Positions 22,338-30,450 of a stretch of DNA of 39,491 nt are shown here, in pieces; the stretch's first letter is position 1; each line of letters opens with the position of its first letter. Origin of the DNA: an uncultured Oscillibacter sp. (lineage in GTDB: Bacteria > Bacillota > Clostridia > Oscillospirales > Oscillospiraceae). Both the position numbers and the translations under genes were made by a program. Location of the stretch: the NCBI GenBank assembly GCA_945868085.1, contig CAMBKF010000018.1, forward strand, positions 1-39,491. The letters are read 5' to 3'. The notes under the pieces were generated by a model that saw only the letters and a list, made by a program, of their open reading frames with translations, searched no databases and was not told where the DNA came from.

Positions 22338-24083
22338 TCAGACCAAAGCATATTTCCGGGCGTAGTAGTCGTACCGCTGACGATACTCCTCGCTGCCGCT
22401 GCGGATGCCGTCCAGATAGCCGTGGATGTCCAGGCGGCTCTTCTGCATCTGAACCACGCAGCCGGCGATGTTGGAGCAGTGGTCGGCGATGCGCTCCAGG
22501 TCCGTCAGCAGGTCCGCCCAGACAAAGCCCGCCTCCATGCTGCACTTGCCCTCCTGCAGGCGCAGGATATGCCGGGAGCGGAGCTGCTCTTTCAGCGTGT
22601 CCACCACCTGCTCCAAAGGCTCCACTTCCTTAGCGGCGGAGAGGTCTCCATGGATGAAGGACGTGAGAGCCAGGTCCATGATCTCGTCCACCGCGCCGAA
22701 CATTTTACTCATTTCTTCCATGGCGGTCTGTGTAAAGGCGATGCCCTTGCCACGCAGTTCCTCTGTGGACTCCAGGATATTCACAGCATGGTCGCTGATA
22801 CGCTCGAAATCGCCGATCATGTGCAGCAGTTCCGCCGCTTCCACCCGGTCCTGGTCGCTCAAATGACAGCCGGACAGCTTCACCAGGTAGGTGCCCAGCT
22901 CATCCTCGTAGCGGTCGGCGGTCTGCTCATCCTCACGGATGCTCTCGGCGCGCTTTTCATCATGATTCTTCAGCTCATGCATGGCATTACGAGTGGCCCG
23001 GACCGAGGTGAAGCCCATGTTCATGGTGATCTCGTGGCACCGCTCCATAGCCACCGCCGGAGTGGCCATGAGGCGCTCGTCCAGCTCGGGGATGCTGTCA
23101 CTGCCGGCATGATCGGGAATAATACGGCAGGCCAGCTTCTCCAGCAGGCCCGTCATGGGCAGCAGCAGCGCCGTGCAGAGAATATTAAACACGGAGTGGA
23201 CAATGGCGATACCCAGCTGATCGATGGTACCGTCCAGCATGGGGATATCCACCAGGGCACGCACGACTTCAAACACCGTAAGCCACACCACCGTGCCGAT
23301 AATATTAAAGGACAGATGCACAACCGCCGCCCGGCGGGCATTGCGGTTGGTGCCGATGGAGGAGAGCATGGCCGTGACGCAGGTACCGATGTTCTGCCCC
23401 ATGATGATGGGAATGGCCGCCCCGAAGGTGATCTGCCCTGTGGAGGACACGGCCTGCAAAATGCCCACGGAGGCCGAAGAGGACTGGATGATAGCCGTGA
23501 GCACCGCGCCAGCCAGCACACCCAGAATGGGATTGGTGAACACCAGCAGCAGCTCCCGGAAGCTCTCCATATCCTTCAGCCCTGCCACGGCTCCGCTCAT
23601 GGTATCCATGCCGAACATCAGCGTGGCAAAGCCCAGGAGAATAAGTCCCGTATCCTTCTTCTTGCCGTTTTTGCCCATCATGTACAGCACCACGCCGATC
23701 AGGGCCAGAATGGGCGTAAAGGATGTGGGCTTGAGGAGCTGCATAAAGAAGCTGTCGCTCTGGATGCCGGTCAGGCTCAGGATCCACGCCGTTACCGTGG
23801 TGCCCACGTTGGCGCCCATAATGACATAAATGGCCTGGCGCAGGGCCATAAGACCCGAGTTTACAAAGCCCACCACCATCACCGTGGTGGCAGAGGACGA
23901 CTGGATCACCGCCGTGATGCCCACGCCGGTGAGAAAGCCCGCCGCTTTGCTGCCGGTGAGCTTGCCCAGCAGGTTCTTCAGCCCGTTGCCTGCACGCTTT
24001 TCCAGGGCATCGCCCATAAGATTCATGCCGAACAGAAACAGGCTCAATCCGCCGATCAATGTTAAGAAATCAAAAAATGTCAT
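22338..24083 (-). CDS. Na/Pi-cotransporter family protein with PhoU-like C-terminus, copy 1
   Basis: 581 residues. Two inverted-repeat transport domains each bear the NptA/PF02690 signature: QSSSATT at 61-67 and QSSSASVG in the second half. About eight membrane helices span 1-330. The C-terminal ~230 residues form a cytoplasmic PhoU-like helical bundle (IGDFERISDHAVNILE and DLLTDLERIADHCSNIA), which in such proteins may sense or regulate phosphate. It should import phosphate with sodium. GAGGAG precedes the ATG at 24083, and TTTAAC direct repeats 85-100 bases upstream suggest PhoB control. Paralogue of the gene at 26761. Confidence 0.92.
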   Translation of the reverse strand: MTFFDFLTLIGGLSLFLFGMNLMGDALEKRAGNGLKNLLGKLTGSKAAGFLTGVGITAVIQSSSATTVMVVGFVNSGLMALRQAIYVIMGANVGTTVTAWILSLTGIQSDSFFMQLLKPTSFTPILALIGVVLYMMGKNGKKKDTGLILLGFATLMFGMDTMSGAVAGLKDMESFRELLLVFTNPILGVLAGAVLTAIIQSSSASVGILQAVSSTGQITFGAAIPIIMGQNIGTCVTAMLSSIGTNRNARRAAVVHLSFNIIGTVVWLTVFEVVRALVDIPMLDGTIDQLGIAIVHSVFNILCTALLLPMTGLLEKLACRIIPDHAGSDSIPELDERLMATPAVAMERCHEITMNMGFTSVRATRNAMHELKNHDEKRAESIREDEQTADRYEDELGTYLVKLSGCHLSDQDRVEAAELLHMIGDFERISDHAVNILESTEELRGKGIAFTQTAMEEMSKMFGAVDEIMDLALTSFIHGDLSAAKEVEPLEQVVDTLKEQLRSRHILRLQEGKCSMEAGFVWADLLTDLERIADHCSNIAGCVVQMQKSRLDIHGYLDGIRSGSEEYRQRYDYYARKYALV

Positions 24084-24120
24084 GAATTTCTCTCCTCATT
24101 CGTTTTCTTGCCTTTTACCT

Positions 24121-24182
24121 ATTATTAGCATATCTGCCCTATCTTAAATCCGAAACCGGAGAAAAGTTAAATCCATGTTAAA
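24121..24182 (-). promoter_or_regulatory. Candidate PHO-box promoter of transporter copy 1
   Basis: On the minus strand, TTTAACATGGATTTAAC (24166-24182) contains two TTTAAC half-sites 11 bases apart, and a third-like TTTAAG lies about two turns further on (24141-24149). -10 candidates are TATGCT (24127-24132) or TAATAAT (24121-24127). 11-base direct repeats of TTTAAC type are the binding pattern of PhoB/PhoP regulators. Confidence 0.55.
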
Positions 24183-24188
24183 TTGTGC

Positions 24189-24222
24189 AAAAAAAAGAGA
24201 GCTTCCGCAAGGAAACCCTCTT
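24189..24222 (-). terminator. Terminator of the PhoB/PhoR-like operon
   Basis: On the minus strand a 12-bp stem with one or two mismatches (AAGAGGGTTTCC with GGAAGCTCTCTT, TTGC loop) is followed by a run of T. It lies about 30 bases after the kinase stop and just upstream of the PHO-box region of the next gene. Confidence 0.75.
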
Positions 24223-24250
24223 AACGATCTGTAGAATTGTAGAATTTGCT

Positions 24251-25876
24251 TTATTCCCCGGGAAAGAGCACCATGATGGCCGTGCCCTCTCCGGGCCGGC
24301 TCTGCAGCTTTACCTCCGCACCATGCAGAGCCGCCGCGTGCTTCACGATAGACAGGCCCAGGCCTGTGCCGCCGATGGCACGGCTATGGCTCTTATCCAC
24401 CCGATAAAACCGCTCAAATACACGGCTCTGATCCTCGTAGGGGATGCCGATGCCGGTATCGGCCACGGTGACGGACGTTCTTCCCGCACTCTGCGTCACT
24501 GTTACGGTGACGCTGCCGCCGGGGCGGTTATACTTGATGGCATTATCACAGAGGTTATAGACCATCTCGTGGAGCACTTGGTGCACGCCGCGGACTGTCC
24601 GGCTCTCCCCTGCCAGGTGCAGCGTGACGGTCTGTCTTTTTGCCACCGGCTCCAGGCTCTGGATCACTTCATCGCAAAGAGTGTAAAGGTCAACACCTTC
24701 CCACGTCATGTCGCCGCCGCCCTCCTCCAGGCGGGACAGGTCGATGATGTCCTCCACCAGATTCGTCAGCCGCGTACACTCCTTTTGGATGTCCTGGCTG
24801 AACTCCCGTACTTTATCCGCCGGCACAAGGCCCTGGCTCATGAGCTCGGCAAAGCCGGAGATAGAGGTCAGGGGCGTTTTCAGCTCGTGGGAGACATTGG
24901 CGGAAAACTCCCGGCGGAGCTTTTCCCGCTGCTCACGCTCTGTCACGTCCAGGGTCAGCACCACGGCGCCGGTGACCTGGCCGGACGCCAGCACGGGGCT
25001 TGCAATAACGGACAATGTCCGCTCCCCCTGCTGCAGCAACTGCTCACACCGCTGGCCGGACAAGGCCTGCTGCGCCGCCTGGCAAAGCTCCTTTTGGCTG
25101 CATTTGGCAATATTATCCGCATCCGTGGGCAGCAGCATGGACGCGCTGTGGTTCTCCGTCAACACATGGCCCCGGAGATCGATGAGCAGGAAGCCCTCGC
25201 TCATATTCTCCGTCATGGCCGAAAACTCCCGCATGCGGCGGCTGAGCTCATCCATCTGGCTGCGGATAGTCTCCCGCTGCTGGCGCAGGCGCTGGGTCAG
25301 GGGCTGCAGCTCCGGATATACATCCTGGGGATCATCCGGGGAGATGGCGTTGATGGGCTGGGTGATCTGCCGGGCCAGGCGAACGGACAGACCCGCCGCC
25401 AGCAGCAAAAGCCCCGCCACCGTGGCGGCAATGGGCCAGGCCATATTCAGCAGCATGGCTCCCAGGCTGCTCTGCTCCCGGCTCAGGCGCAGAATGTTGC
25501 CATCCTCCAGCCGGAGGGCATAATACAGATTCTTTTTCAGCACGGTGCTGGAATAATGGCTGCTCTTGCCTGTCCCATTCCGCAAGGCCTGGGCCACCTC
25601 CTCCCGGCCCAGATGATTCTCCATGGCGTCGGCCCTGGCCACACTGTCATAGAGCACCGTTCCGTCAGAGGAAATGAGGGTGATGCGGTCCGTGGAGCGC
25701 ATCTGTTCGGGGGAAACATATTCCAGCGTCTGCTGCAGCTGCTCCGCCTCCTGGGACAGGGAGGCAAAGGACTGCTTTTCATAATAGCCGTAGAGGATCC
25801 CGGAAAAAAGCGCCGCGCCGGCGACCAGCACCAGCAGCGCCAGGGAAAACAGGCTGCGGATGATCTTACCGGTCAT
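24251..25876 (-). CDS. phoR: PhoR-like sensor histidine kinase with PAS domain
   Basis: 541 residues. TM1 (about 9-30) and TM2 (about 145-166) bracket a ~110-residue extracytoplasmic domain. A short HAMP-like linker and coiled coil (about 170-218) and a PAS domain (about 220-315, MTENMSEGFLLIDLRGHVL) follow. HisKA has H330 in SANVSHELKTPL, and the ATPase has N (LCDNAIKYN), G1 (DTGIGIP) and G2 (GTGLGLSI) boxes. The layout TM-sensor-TM-PAS-kinase matches PhoR. The flanking phosphate transporters support phosphate sensing. It overlaps the regulator by four bases. Specificity remains inferred. Confidence 0.87.
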   Translation of the reverse strand: MTGKIIRSLFSLALLVLVAGAALFSGILYGYYEKQSFASLSQEAEQLQQTLEYVSPEQMRSTDRITLISSDGTVLYDSVARADAMENHLGREEVAQALRNGTGKSSHYSSTVLKKNLYYALRLEDGNILRLSREQSSLGAMLLNMAWPIAATVAGLLLLAAGLSVRLARQITQPINAISPDDPQDVYPELQPLTQRLRQQRETIRSQMDELSRRMREFSAMTENMSEGFLLIDLRGHVLTENHSASMLLPTDADNIAKCSQKELCQAAQQALSGQRCEQLLQQGERTLSVIASPVLASGQVTGAVVLTLDVTEREQREKLRREFSANVSHELKTPLTSISGFAELMSQGLVPADKVREFSQDIQKECTRLTNLVEDIIDLSRLEEGGGDMTWEGVDLYTLCDEVIQSLEPVAKRQTVTLHLAGESRTVRGVHQVLHEMVYNLCDNAIKYNRPGGSVTVTVTQSAGRTSVTVADTGIGIPYEDQSRVFERFYRVDKSHSRAIGGTGLGLSIVKHAAALHGAEVKLQSRPGEGTAIMVLFPGE

Positions 25877-26547
25877 GCCTGCCCTCCCAACTTATAGCCG
25901 ACGCCCCGGACGGTTTCAATGAGGCTGCCGGCCTCCCCCAGTTTTTGCCGCAGGGTACGGATATGCACGTCCAATGTGCGGTTTTCCCGCTCGGCCTCCA
26001 GGCCCCAGACCCGGTCCATGAGCGTATCCCGGGTCAGGACACGGCCCTGCTCCTGCAGCAGCAGGGAGAGGATCTCAAACTCCTTATAGGTCAGCATGAC
26101 CTCCCGGCCGTTCACCTGCACCTGCCGGCGCAGGGGATACACCTGCAGCGGGCCCACCTGCCATTGCTGCTCCTGGGGCTTTTTCTCCGTGCGGCGCAGC
26201 ACCGCGCGCACCCGGGCCAGCAGCTCCATCATTCCGAAGGGCTTGGAGACAAAGTCGTCCGCTCCGCAGTCCAGCCCCGTCACCCGGTCAAACTCCGTAT
26301 TCTTGGCCGTGAGCATAATGACCGGGATAGCCGCGGTGGCTGTGGCGGAGCGCAGCTTCTTCAGAACGGACAATCCATCCTCCTCCGGCAGCATCACATC
26401 CAGCAGCACCAACTCCGGCAGCTGCCGGCCCATGGCATGCCAAAACTCCGACGGCCGTTCAAAGCCCGCCGCTTCATACCCCTGGCTCTGCAGGGCATAG
26501 ATCACCAATTTACGGATGCTGTCGTCATCTTCCAGCAGATAGATCAT
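25873..26547 (-). CDS. phoB: PhoB-like response regulator
   Basis: 224 residues. The receiver has acidic D7-D8, phospho-acceptor D50 in LLDVMLPEEDG and K102 in VSKPFG. The winged helix spans about 125-220 with YKEFEILSLLLQEQGRVLTRDTLMDRVWG and RTLDVHIRTLRQKL. The start at ATG 26547 has AAGG eight bases upstream; the GTG at 26556 abuts that site. Genes on both sides encode Na/Pi cotransporters, and TTTAAG/TTTTACA repeats upstream suggest it controls itself. A PhoB role is likely but not proven. Confidence 0.88.
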   Translation of the reverse strand: MIYLLEDDDSIRKLVIYALQSQGYEAAGFERPSEFWHAMGRQLPELVLLDVMLPEEDGLSVLKKLRSATATAAIPVIMLTAKNTEFDRVTGLDCGADDFVSKPFGMMELLARVRAVLRRTEKKPQEQQWQVGPLQVYPLRRQVQVNGREVMLTYKEFEILSLLLQEQGRVLTRDTLMDRVWGLEAERENRTLDVHIRTLRQKLGEAGSLIETVRGVGYKLGGQA

Positions 26548-26570
26548 CCATTCCACCTTCTTTCAGACTG

Positions 26571-26626
26571 ATTATACCGCATCCTTATTAAAAAGGAAAT
26601 CCGCTTTATGTAAAATCTATCTTAAA
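26571..26626 (-). promoter_or_regulatory. Candidate autoregulated promoter of the PhoB/PhoR-like operon
   Basis: On the minus strand TTTAAGATAGA and TTTTACATAAA (26605-26626) are two half-sites at 11-base spacing. A perfect TATAAT (26571-26576) lies 28 bases downstream. The sequence 17 bases upstream of the -10 is TTTCCT-like, a poor -35, as expected of an activator-dependent promoter. Confidence 0.5.
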
Positions 26627-26696
26627 TTCTGCGTTTTTTCTCTGAAATTTTTGGCCAATTCTTTTCACGATTTTTACCGGTTTTCTTAAATTGCTA

Positions 26697-26725
26697 TCGA
26701 CAATGTTCCACAAATTTTGTATACT
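26697..26725 (+). promoter_or_regulatory. Sigma-A type promoter of transporter copy 2
   Basis: TCGACA (26697-26702) and TATACT (26720-26725) are 17 bases apart, each one mismatch from consensus. A leader of about 29 bases ends at GGGAGGG before the ATG at 26761. TTTTCTTAAATT just upstream could be a weak PHO half-site. Confidence 0.75.
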
Positions 26726-26760
26726 ATTAAATTAGGAATGTTAATGGGAGGGATAAGCGG

Positions 26761-28518
26761 ATGGGTGTATCCGATGTCATAACCCTGCTGGGCGGCGTAG
26801 CGCTGTTCCTGTTCGGCATGAGCCTGATGGGCGACGGCCTGAAAAAAGTCGCCGGCAACAAGCTGGAGCTGGTGCTTTACCGGCTCAGCAGCACACCGCT
26901 CAAGGGCGTTTTGCTGGGCACCGGCGTCACTGCCGTGATCCAGTCGTCCTCCGCCACATCGGTGATGGTGGTGGGCTTCGTCAACTCCGGCATGATGCAG
27001 GTCAAGCAGGCCATCGGCGTGGTCATGGGCGCTATTCTCGGCACCAGCATCACCGGGTGGATCCTGTGCCTGTCCGACCTTTCCGGCGGCAGCGGCTGGG
27101 TGGAGCTTTTGAGCACCGCCACCCTTACGGGGATCATCGCCATTGTCGGCATTATTCTGCGCATGGCCGGAAAAAAGCAGACCACCCTGGCCATCGGCAA
27201 TATCCTCATGGGCTTTGCCGTGCTGATGTTCGGCATGTCCGCCATGAGCGGCGCTGTGGCTCCGCTGAAGGAGAGCGAGGCCTTTACCGGCATCCTCACC
27301 AGTTTTTCCAACCCCTTTTTGGGCATTCTGGTGGGCATCGCCTTCACCAGCATCCTGCAGAGCGCTTCCGCCGCTGTGGGTATCCTGCAGGCTTTGGCCA
27401 TCACCGGCGCTGTCACCTTTGAGGTGGCATTCCCCATTATCATGGGCATTGCCATCGGCGCCGCGGTCCCGGTGCTGCTCAGCGCCCTGGGCGCCAACAT
27501 CCACGGCCGGCGCACCGCCTTTGTCTATCTGCTCATCGACGTGCTGGGCGTTGTGATATGGGCCGCGGTGTTCTATACGGTGAATGCTTTCGTCCACTTT
27601 TCCTTCCTGACTATGACCATGACCACCGTGTCCATCGCTCTGCTCAACACCCTGTTCCGCCTGGCCACGGTCATCGTGCTGACGCCGTGCATCGGCCTCA
27701 TGGAGCGGTTTGTGTGCTTCCTGATCCCGGACAAACGCGGCACCGACCCCGCTCAGCTGGAGATGGACCGGCTGGAGGAGCGCTTCCTGCAGCACCCCGC
27801 CCTGGCCATCGAGCAGTGCCGGGAGGTCACCGCCGCCATGGCCAACACCGCCTGCAGCAATCTGGCGGCATCTCTGGACCTGATCTCCGGCTACAGCGAC
27901 AAGGGTTTCCAGTCTATTGAGGACAAGGAGGATACCATCGACCGCTTTGAGGACAAGCTGGGCACTTACCTGATGAAGATCACCGTCAAGTCCCTGAACA
28001 CCCGGCAGAGCGAGGAGGTCTCCAAGTATCTGCACACCATCTCAGACTTTGAGCGCATTGGCGACCACGCACTGAACATCGCAGAGTGCGCCAAGGAGAT
28101 CCATGAAAAGAACATCGTTTTCTCCGACCAGGCCCAAAGAGAGCTCTCCGTGCTGCAGCAGGCTATCCGGGATATTCTGCATCTATCCGTGGATACCTTT
28201 ATCCAAAGCAATGTAGCCGGCGCGCGCCGGGTGGAGCCCCTGGAGGAGATCGTGGACACCCTGTGCGACGAGATGAAGAGCCACCATATCGAGCGGCTGC
28301 AGCGGGGTGTATGTACGCTGAACCAGGGCTTCGTCTTCAACGACCTGCTGACAAACTTCGAGCGCGTGGCTGACCATTGCTCCAACATCGCCCTGGCGGT
28401 TATCGAGCTGCAGTCGGACTCCTTCGATACCCACGAATACGTCCGCAGTCTGAAGCAGATGAAGGACGAATCCTTCGCGGAATACTACGACGAGTACAAG
28501 CGGAAATACACCTTATAA
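26761..28518 (+). CDS. Na/Pi-cotransporter family protein with PhoU-like C-terminus, copy 2
   Basis: 585 residues, same architecture as the gene at 22338: two inverted transport repeats and a PhoU-like helical C-terminal domain (ISDFERIGDHALNIAE, NDLLTNFERVADHCSNIA). The first signature is QSSSATS at 61-67, while the second reads QSASAAVG, with alanine for one serine. That serine is part of the QSSS substrate motif, so ion or substrate handling may differ from copy 1. It has its own near-consensus promoter, unlike copy 1, which appears to be PhoB-dependent. A terminator hairpin follows the stop. Confidence 0.92.
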   Translation: MGVSDVITLLGGVALFLFGMSLMGDGLKKVAGNKLELVLYRLSSTPLKGVLLGTGVTAVIQSSSATSVMVVGFVNSGMMQVKQAIGVVMGAILGTSITGWILCLSDLSGGSGWVELLSTATLTGIIAIVGIILRMAGKKQTTLAIGNILMGFAVLMFGMSAMSGAVAPLKESEAFTGILTSFSNPFLGILVGIAFTSILQSASAAVGILQALAITGAVTFEVAFPIIMGIAIGAAVPVLLSALGANIHGRRTAFVYLLIDVLGVVIWAAVFYTVNAFVHFSFLTMTMTTVSIALLNTLFRLATVIVLTPCIGLMERFVCFLIPDKRGTDPAQLEMDRLEERFLQHPALAIEQCREVTAAMANTACSNLAASLDLISGYSDKGFQSIEDKEDTIDRFEDKLGTYLMKITVKSLNTRQSEEVSKYLHTISDFERIGDHALNIAECAKEIHEKNIVFSDQAQRELSVLQQAIRDILHLSVDTFIQSNVAGARRVEPLEEIVDTLCDEMKSHHIERLQRGVCTLNQGFVFNDLLTNFERVADHCSNIALAVIELQSDSFDTHEYVRSLKQMKDESFAEYYDEYKRKYTL

Positions 28519-28530
28519 ATTATAGAGACA

Positions 28531-28558
28531 AAATGCGGAGGCCACGCCTCCGCATTTT
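28531..28558 (+). terminator. Terminator of transporter copy 2, first copy of a 28-bp direct repeat
   Basis: A hairpin with a nine-base GC-rich core stem (TGCGGAGGC/GCCTCCGCA), flanked by A and T. The 28 bases are identical to 28752-28779, beyond the multi-hairpin element. Confidence 0.85.
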
Positions 28559-28751
28559 GCCTCTATAAAGCCTCGCAGAGTTTGCCGCCCGCAGGCGGCA
28601 AAGCATTCGGATCATTTTTCGCCGCGACATGTGCGTGGGGAAAAATACATCTCGGTCTGCCAGTGTGGAATTTTGCCGCATGCGGCAAAATTATGCGCGC
28701 AGCAGACTGCAATCTTTTTGTCGGAAAAACTATAGTTTTTCCGACAGTATC
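28559..28751 (-). mobile_element. 193-bp multi-hairpin element, copy B
   Basis: Homologue of 21280-21472, inverted. Read on the minus strand it has a GTCGGAAAAA/TTTTTCCGAC hairpin, a CAGTCTGC outer stem, TTTTGCCGCATGCGGCAAAA, the conserved CCCCACGCACATGTCGCGG block, a TTTGCCGC/GCGGCAAA hairpin, and the end block CTCTGCGAGGCTT. Two of the stems differ from copy A on both arms together, so structure is kept while sequence changes. It sits between convergent genes, bracketed by an identical 28-bp terminator on each side. Confidence 0.65.
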
Positions 28752-28779
28752 AAATGCGGAGGCCACGCCTCCGCATTTT
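28752..28779 (-). terminator. Terminator of the phosphopantetheinyl transferase gene, second copy of the 28-bp direct repeat
   Basis: Identical to 28531-28558. It abuts the stop codon of the minus-strand gene at 28780, so each of the two convergent genes has its own copy. Confidence 0.8.
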
Positions 28780-29313
28780 TTATTCTCTCTCACAGACCGC
28801 CAGCACATAGCCCGCAGGGGCGGGCAGGAACCGGAAAGCAAAGCCCGGCGGCGCGGAAACGATCTCCCCGCCCCGGAGTAAAAATTCCGCCCGGCGAAAC
28901 TCCATGAGCCGGCCGCCCCGGCACTTGATCCAGCTCTCCTTCAGCGTCCACAGCCGAAAAAAGCCCTCGTCCCGCTCCGGCTGCGGAAGTGACGCCAGCC
29001 ACTGGCGCTCCGCCGGCGTGAGGCCCCGCTCCAACCGGGGATGCACCGGGCGGATCTGCTCCAGATCCACGCCGAGCTCCCGTTCGCCTACGGCGCACAC
29101 CACGAAGTCCCCGCTGTGGCTGCAATTGAAGTGCAGGGGCAGGCTTGTCAGGGGTTTACCGTTTTCTCCCCGGTAAAAGGGAATATCCTCCGGGGCAAAT
29201 CCCACCGCATCCGCCAGCATTTCCGCCGCCAATTGCCGGGCCGAATATCTCTCTGCCCCCTCGATCCTTATTTCCAGAGCCGCCACCTCCCTTTCCCGCT
29301 CATGGTACCACAT
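28780..29313 (-). CDS. 4'-phosphopantetheinyl transferase (Sfp type)
   Basis: 177 residues. Sfp-family motifs are present: NGKP (51-54), the HFNCSHSGD strand (61-69), the metal-binding GVDLE (D83, E85) and FFRLWTLKESWIKCRG (118-133, with K125, E126, K130). It transfers the coenzyme A phosphopantetheine arm to carrier proteins. No synthetase cluster is nearby, so its partner could be acyl carrier protein or an enzyme elsewhere. The start is uncertain: the ATG at 29313 has no ribosome site, while AAAGGGAGG (about 29286-29294) would suit a later, non-ATG start. Confidence 0.85.
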   Translation of the reverse strand: MWYHEREREVAALEIRIEGAERYSARQLAAEMLADAVGFAPEDIPFYRGENGKPLTSLPLHFNCSHSGDFVVCAVGERELGVDLEQIRPVHPRLERGLTPAERQWLASLPQPERDEGFFRLWTLKESWIKCRGGRLMEFRRAEFLLRGGEIVSAPPGFAFRFLPAPAGYVLAVCERE

Positions 29314-29410
29314 TGCGGCAAGGTTTTCAATCCGTTCCGGCTGCCGAGGGCCGGGCTATTTTCACCAGGAGCGCACGGCCTTTTTTGCCCGAATTTGTCG
29401 GAAAAGCTCA

Positions 29411-29440
29411 TGGACAACCGAACCCACGCCATGCTATATT
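29411..29440 (+). promoter_or_regulatory. Promoter of the EamA transporter gene
   Basis: TGGACA (29411-29416) and the extended -10 TGCTATATT (29432-29440) are 18 bases apart. Confidence 0.65.
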
Positions 29441-29475
29441 GATGCTGGATTTTGTGAAAAAGGACGGGCTTTTTT

Positions 29476-30387
29476 ATGGCTGGGAATAATCGTTCTCTTA
29501 TGGTCAAGGGCTACATCATGACCCTTTTGGGCGGCCTGCTCTGGTCCGTTGGCGGGGCCTGCGGGCAGGTCATGTTCCGGGACTGCGGCGTCATCTCCGA
29601 CTGGTTGGTACCCATCCGCCTTTTTGTTGGCGGTCTTATCACTCTTTCCGCTGCCGCCGTCGCCGGAGATAAGCCTTTTGCCATCCTGCGGCACAAAGAG
29701 TCCTGGCCCTCCCTGTTGGTGTTTGCCCTGCTGGGCTCCGCCCTGTGCCAGTACAGCTATTACACATCCGTTCAGTATGCGAACGTGGCATTCGCCACGG
29801 TGCTGTCCTATTGCAGCCCCGTCCTGATCCTGCTGTGGACCATAGTTTCCACCCGGAAAAAGCCGCACCCCTATGAGCTGGTCAGCGTGGTGCTGGTGGT
29901 GCTGGGCGCTTTCACCTGCGTGACCCATTTCGATCTCACCACCCTGGCTGTGCCGGTCAAGGGCGCCATATGGGGCCTTATCAGCGCCGTTTGCTTCGCC
30001 TTTTACACCGTATCCCCCCGGAAGCTCATGCAGCGGTACCATGTGCTCACCATTACCGGCTGGGGCATGACCATCGGCGGCGCGGTGATGCTGCTGATCT
30101 TCCGCCCGTGGCACATCCAGGGCGTGCAATTCAGCGGCAAGCTCTGGGTGCTGCTGGCCTGCGTCATTATTCTGGGCACGGTGCTCTCCTTCAGCCTGTT
30201 TCAGAGCGGATGCAGCATCGTGGGCAGCCTGGTAGGCAGTGTCCTGTCCTCCGTCGAGCCGGTGGGCTCGGTGGTGATCTCTGTACTGTTCCTGCACACC
30301 GCCTTCTCCTGGCTGGATCTGCTGGGCTTCTTCCTGATCCTGGTCACCATTCCCCTGATGGCCATCGGCAAGGCTAAGGAACAATAA
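29476..30387 (+). CDS. EamA/DMT-family transporter
   Basis: 303 residues with about ten membrane helices in two EamA repeats: about 12-145 (GYIMTLLGGLLWSVGGACGQ at its start) and 158-298 (GAIWGLISAVCFAFYTVSP at its start). The second repeat carries the typical SSVEPVGSVVISVLFLHTAFSW ending. The family moves small metabolites such as amino acids or nucleosides, often outwards; no substrate can be named. AAGGA lies 11 bases before the ATG, after its own promoter. A bidirectional terminator follows. Confidence 0.9.
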   Translation: MAGNNRSLMVKGYIMTLLGGLLWSVGGACGQVMFRDCGVISDWLVPIRLFVGGLITLSAAAVAGDKPFAILRHKESWPSLLVFALLGSALCQYSYYTSVQYANVAFATVLSYCSPVLILLWTIVSTRKKPHPYELVSVVLVVLGAFTCVTHFDLTTLAVPVKGAIWGLISAVCFAFYTVSPRKLMQRYHVLTITGWGMTIGGAVMLLIFRPWHIQGVQFSGKLWVLLACVIILGTVLSFSLFQSGCSIVGSLVGSVLSSVEPVGSVVISVLFLHTAFSWLDLLGFFLILVTIPLMAIGKAKEQ

Positions 30388-30396
30388 ATGTAAGCC

Positions 30397-30428
30397 AAAA
30401 ATGCGCAGGCATCGCCTGCGCATTTTTT
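30397..30428. terminator. Bidirectional terminator
   Basis: A 12-bp stem (30399-30410 with 30414-30425), three-base loop, and T run. Shared by the EamA and acyltransferase genes. Confidence 0.88.
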
Positions 30429-30450
30429 ATATCATGCTGCCCCATTGCCG

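Noticed and set aside
22236-24065. 609-codon plus-strand frame opposite transporter copy 1
   Set aside because: Histidine/glutamine-rich antisense shadow of the Na/Pi transporter, with no recognisable domain or ribosome site.
28582-28907. Short plus-strand frames across copy B of the element
   Set aside because: They cover the hairpin element and the antisense of the phosphopantetheinyl transferase; no ribosome site.
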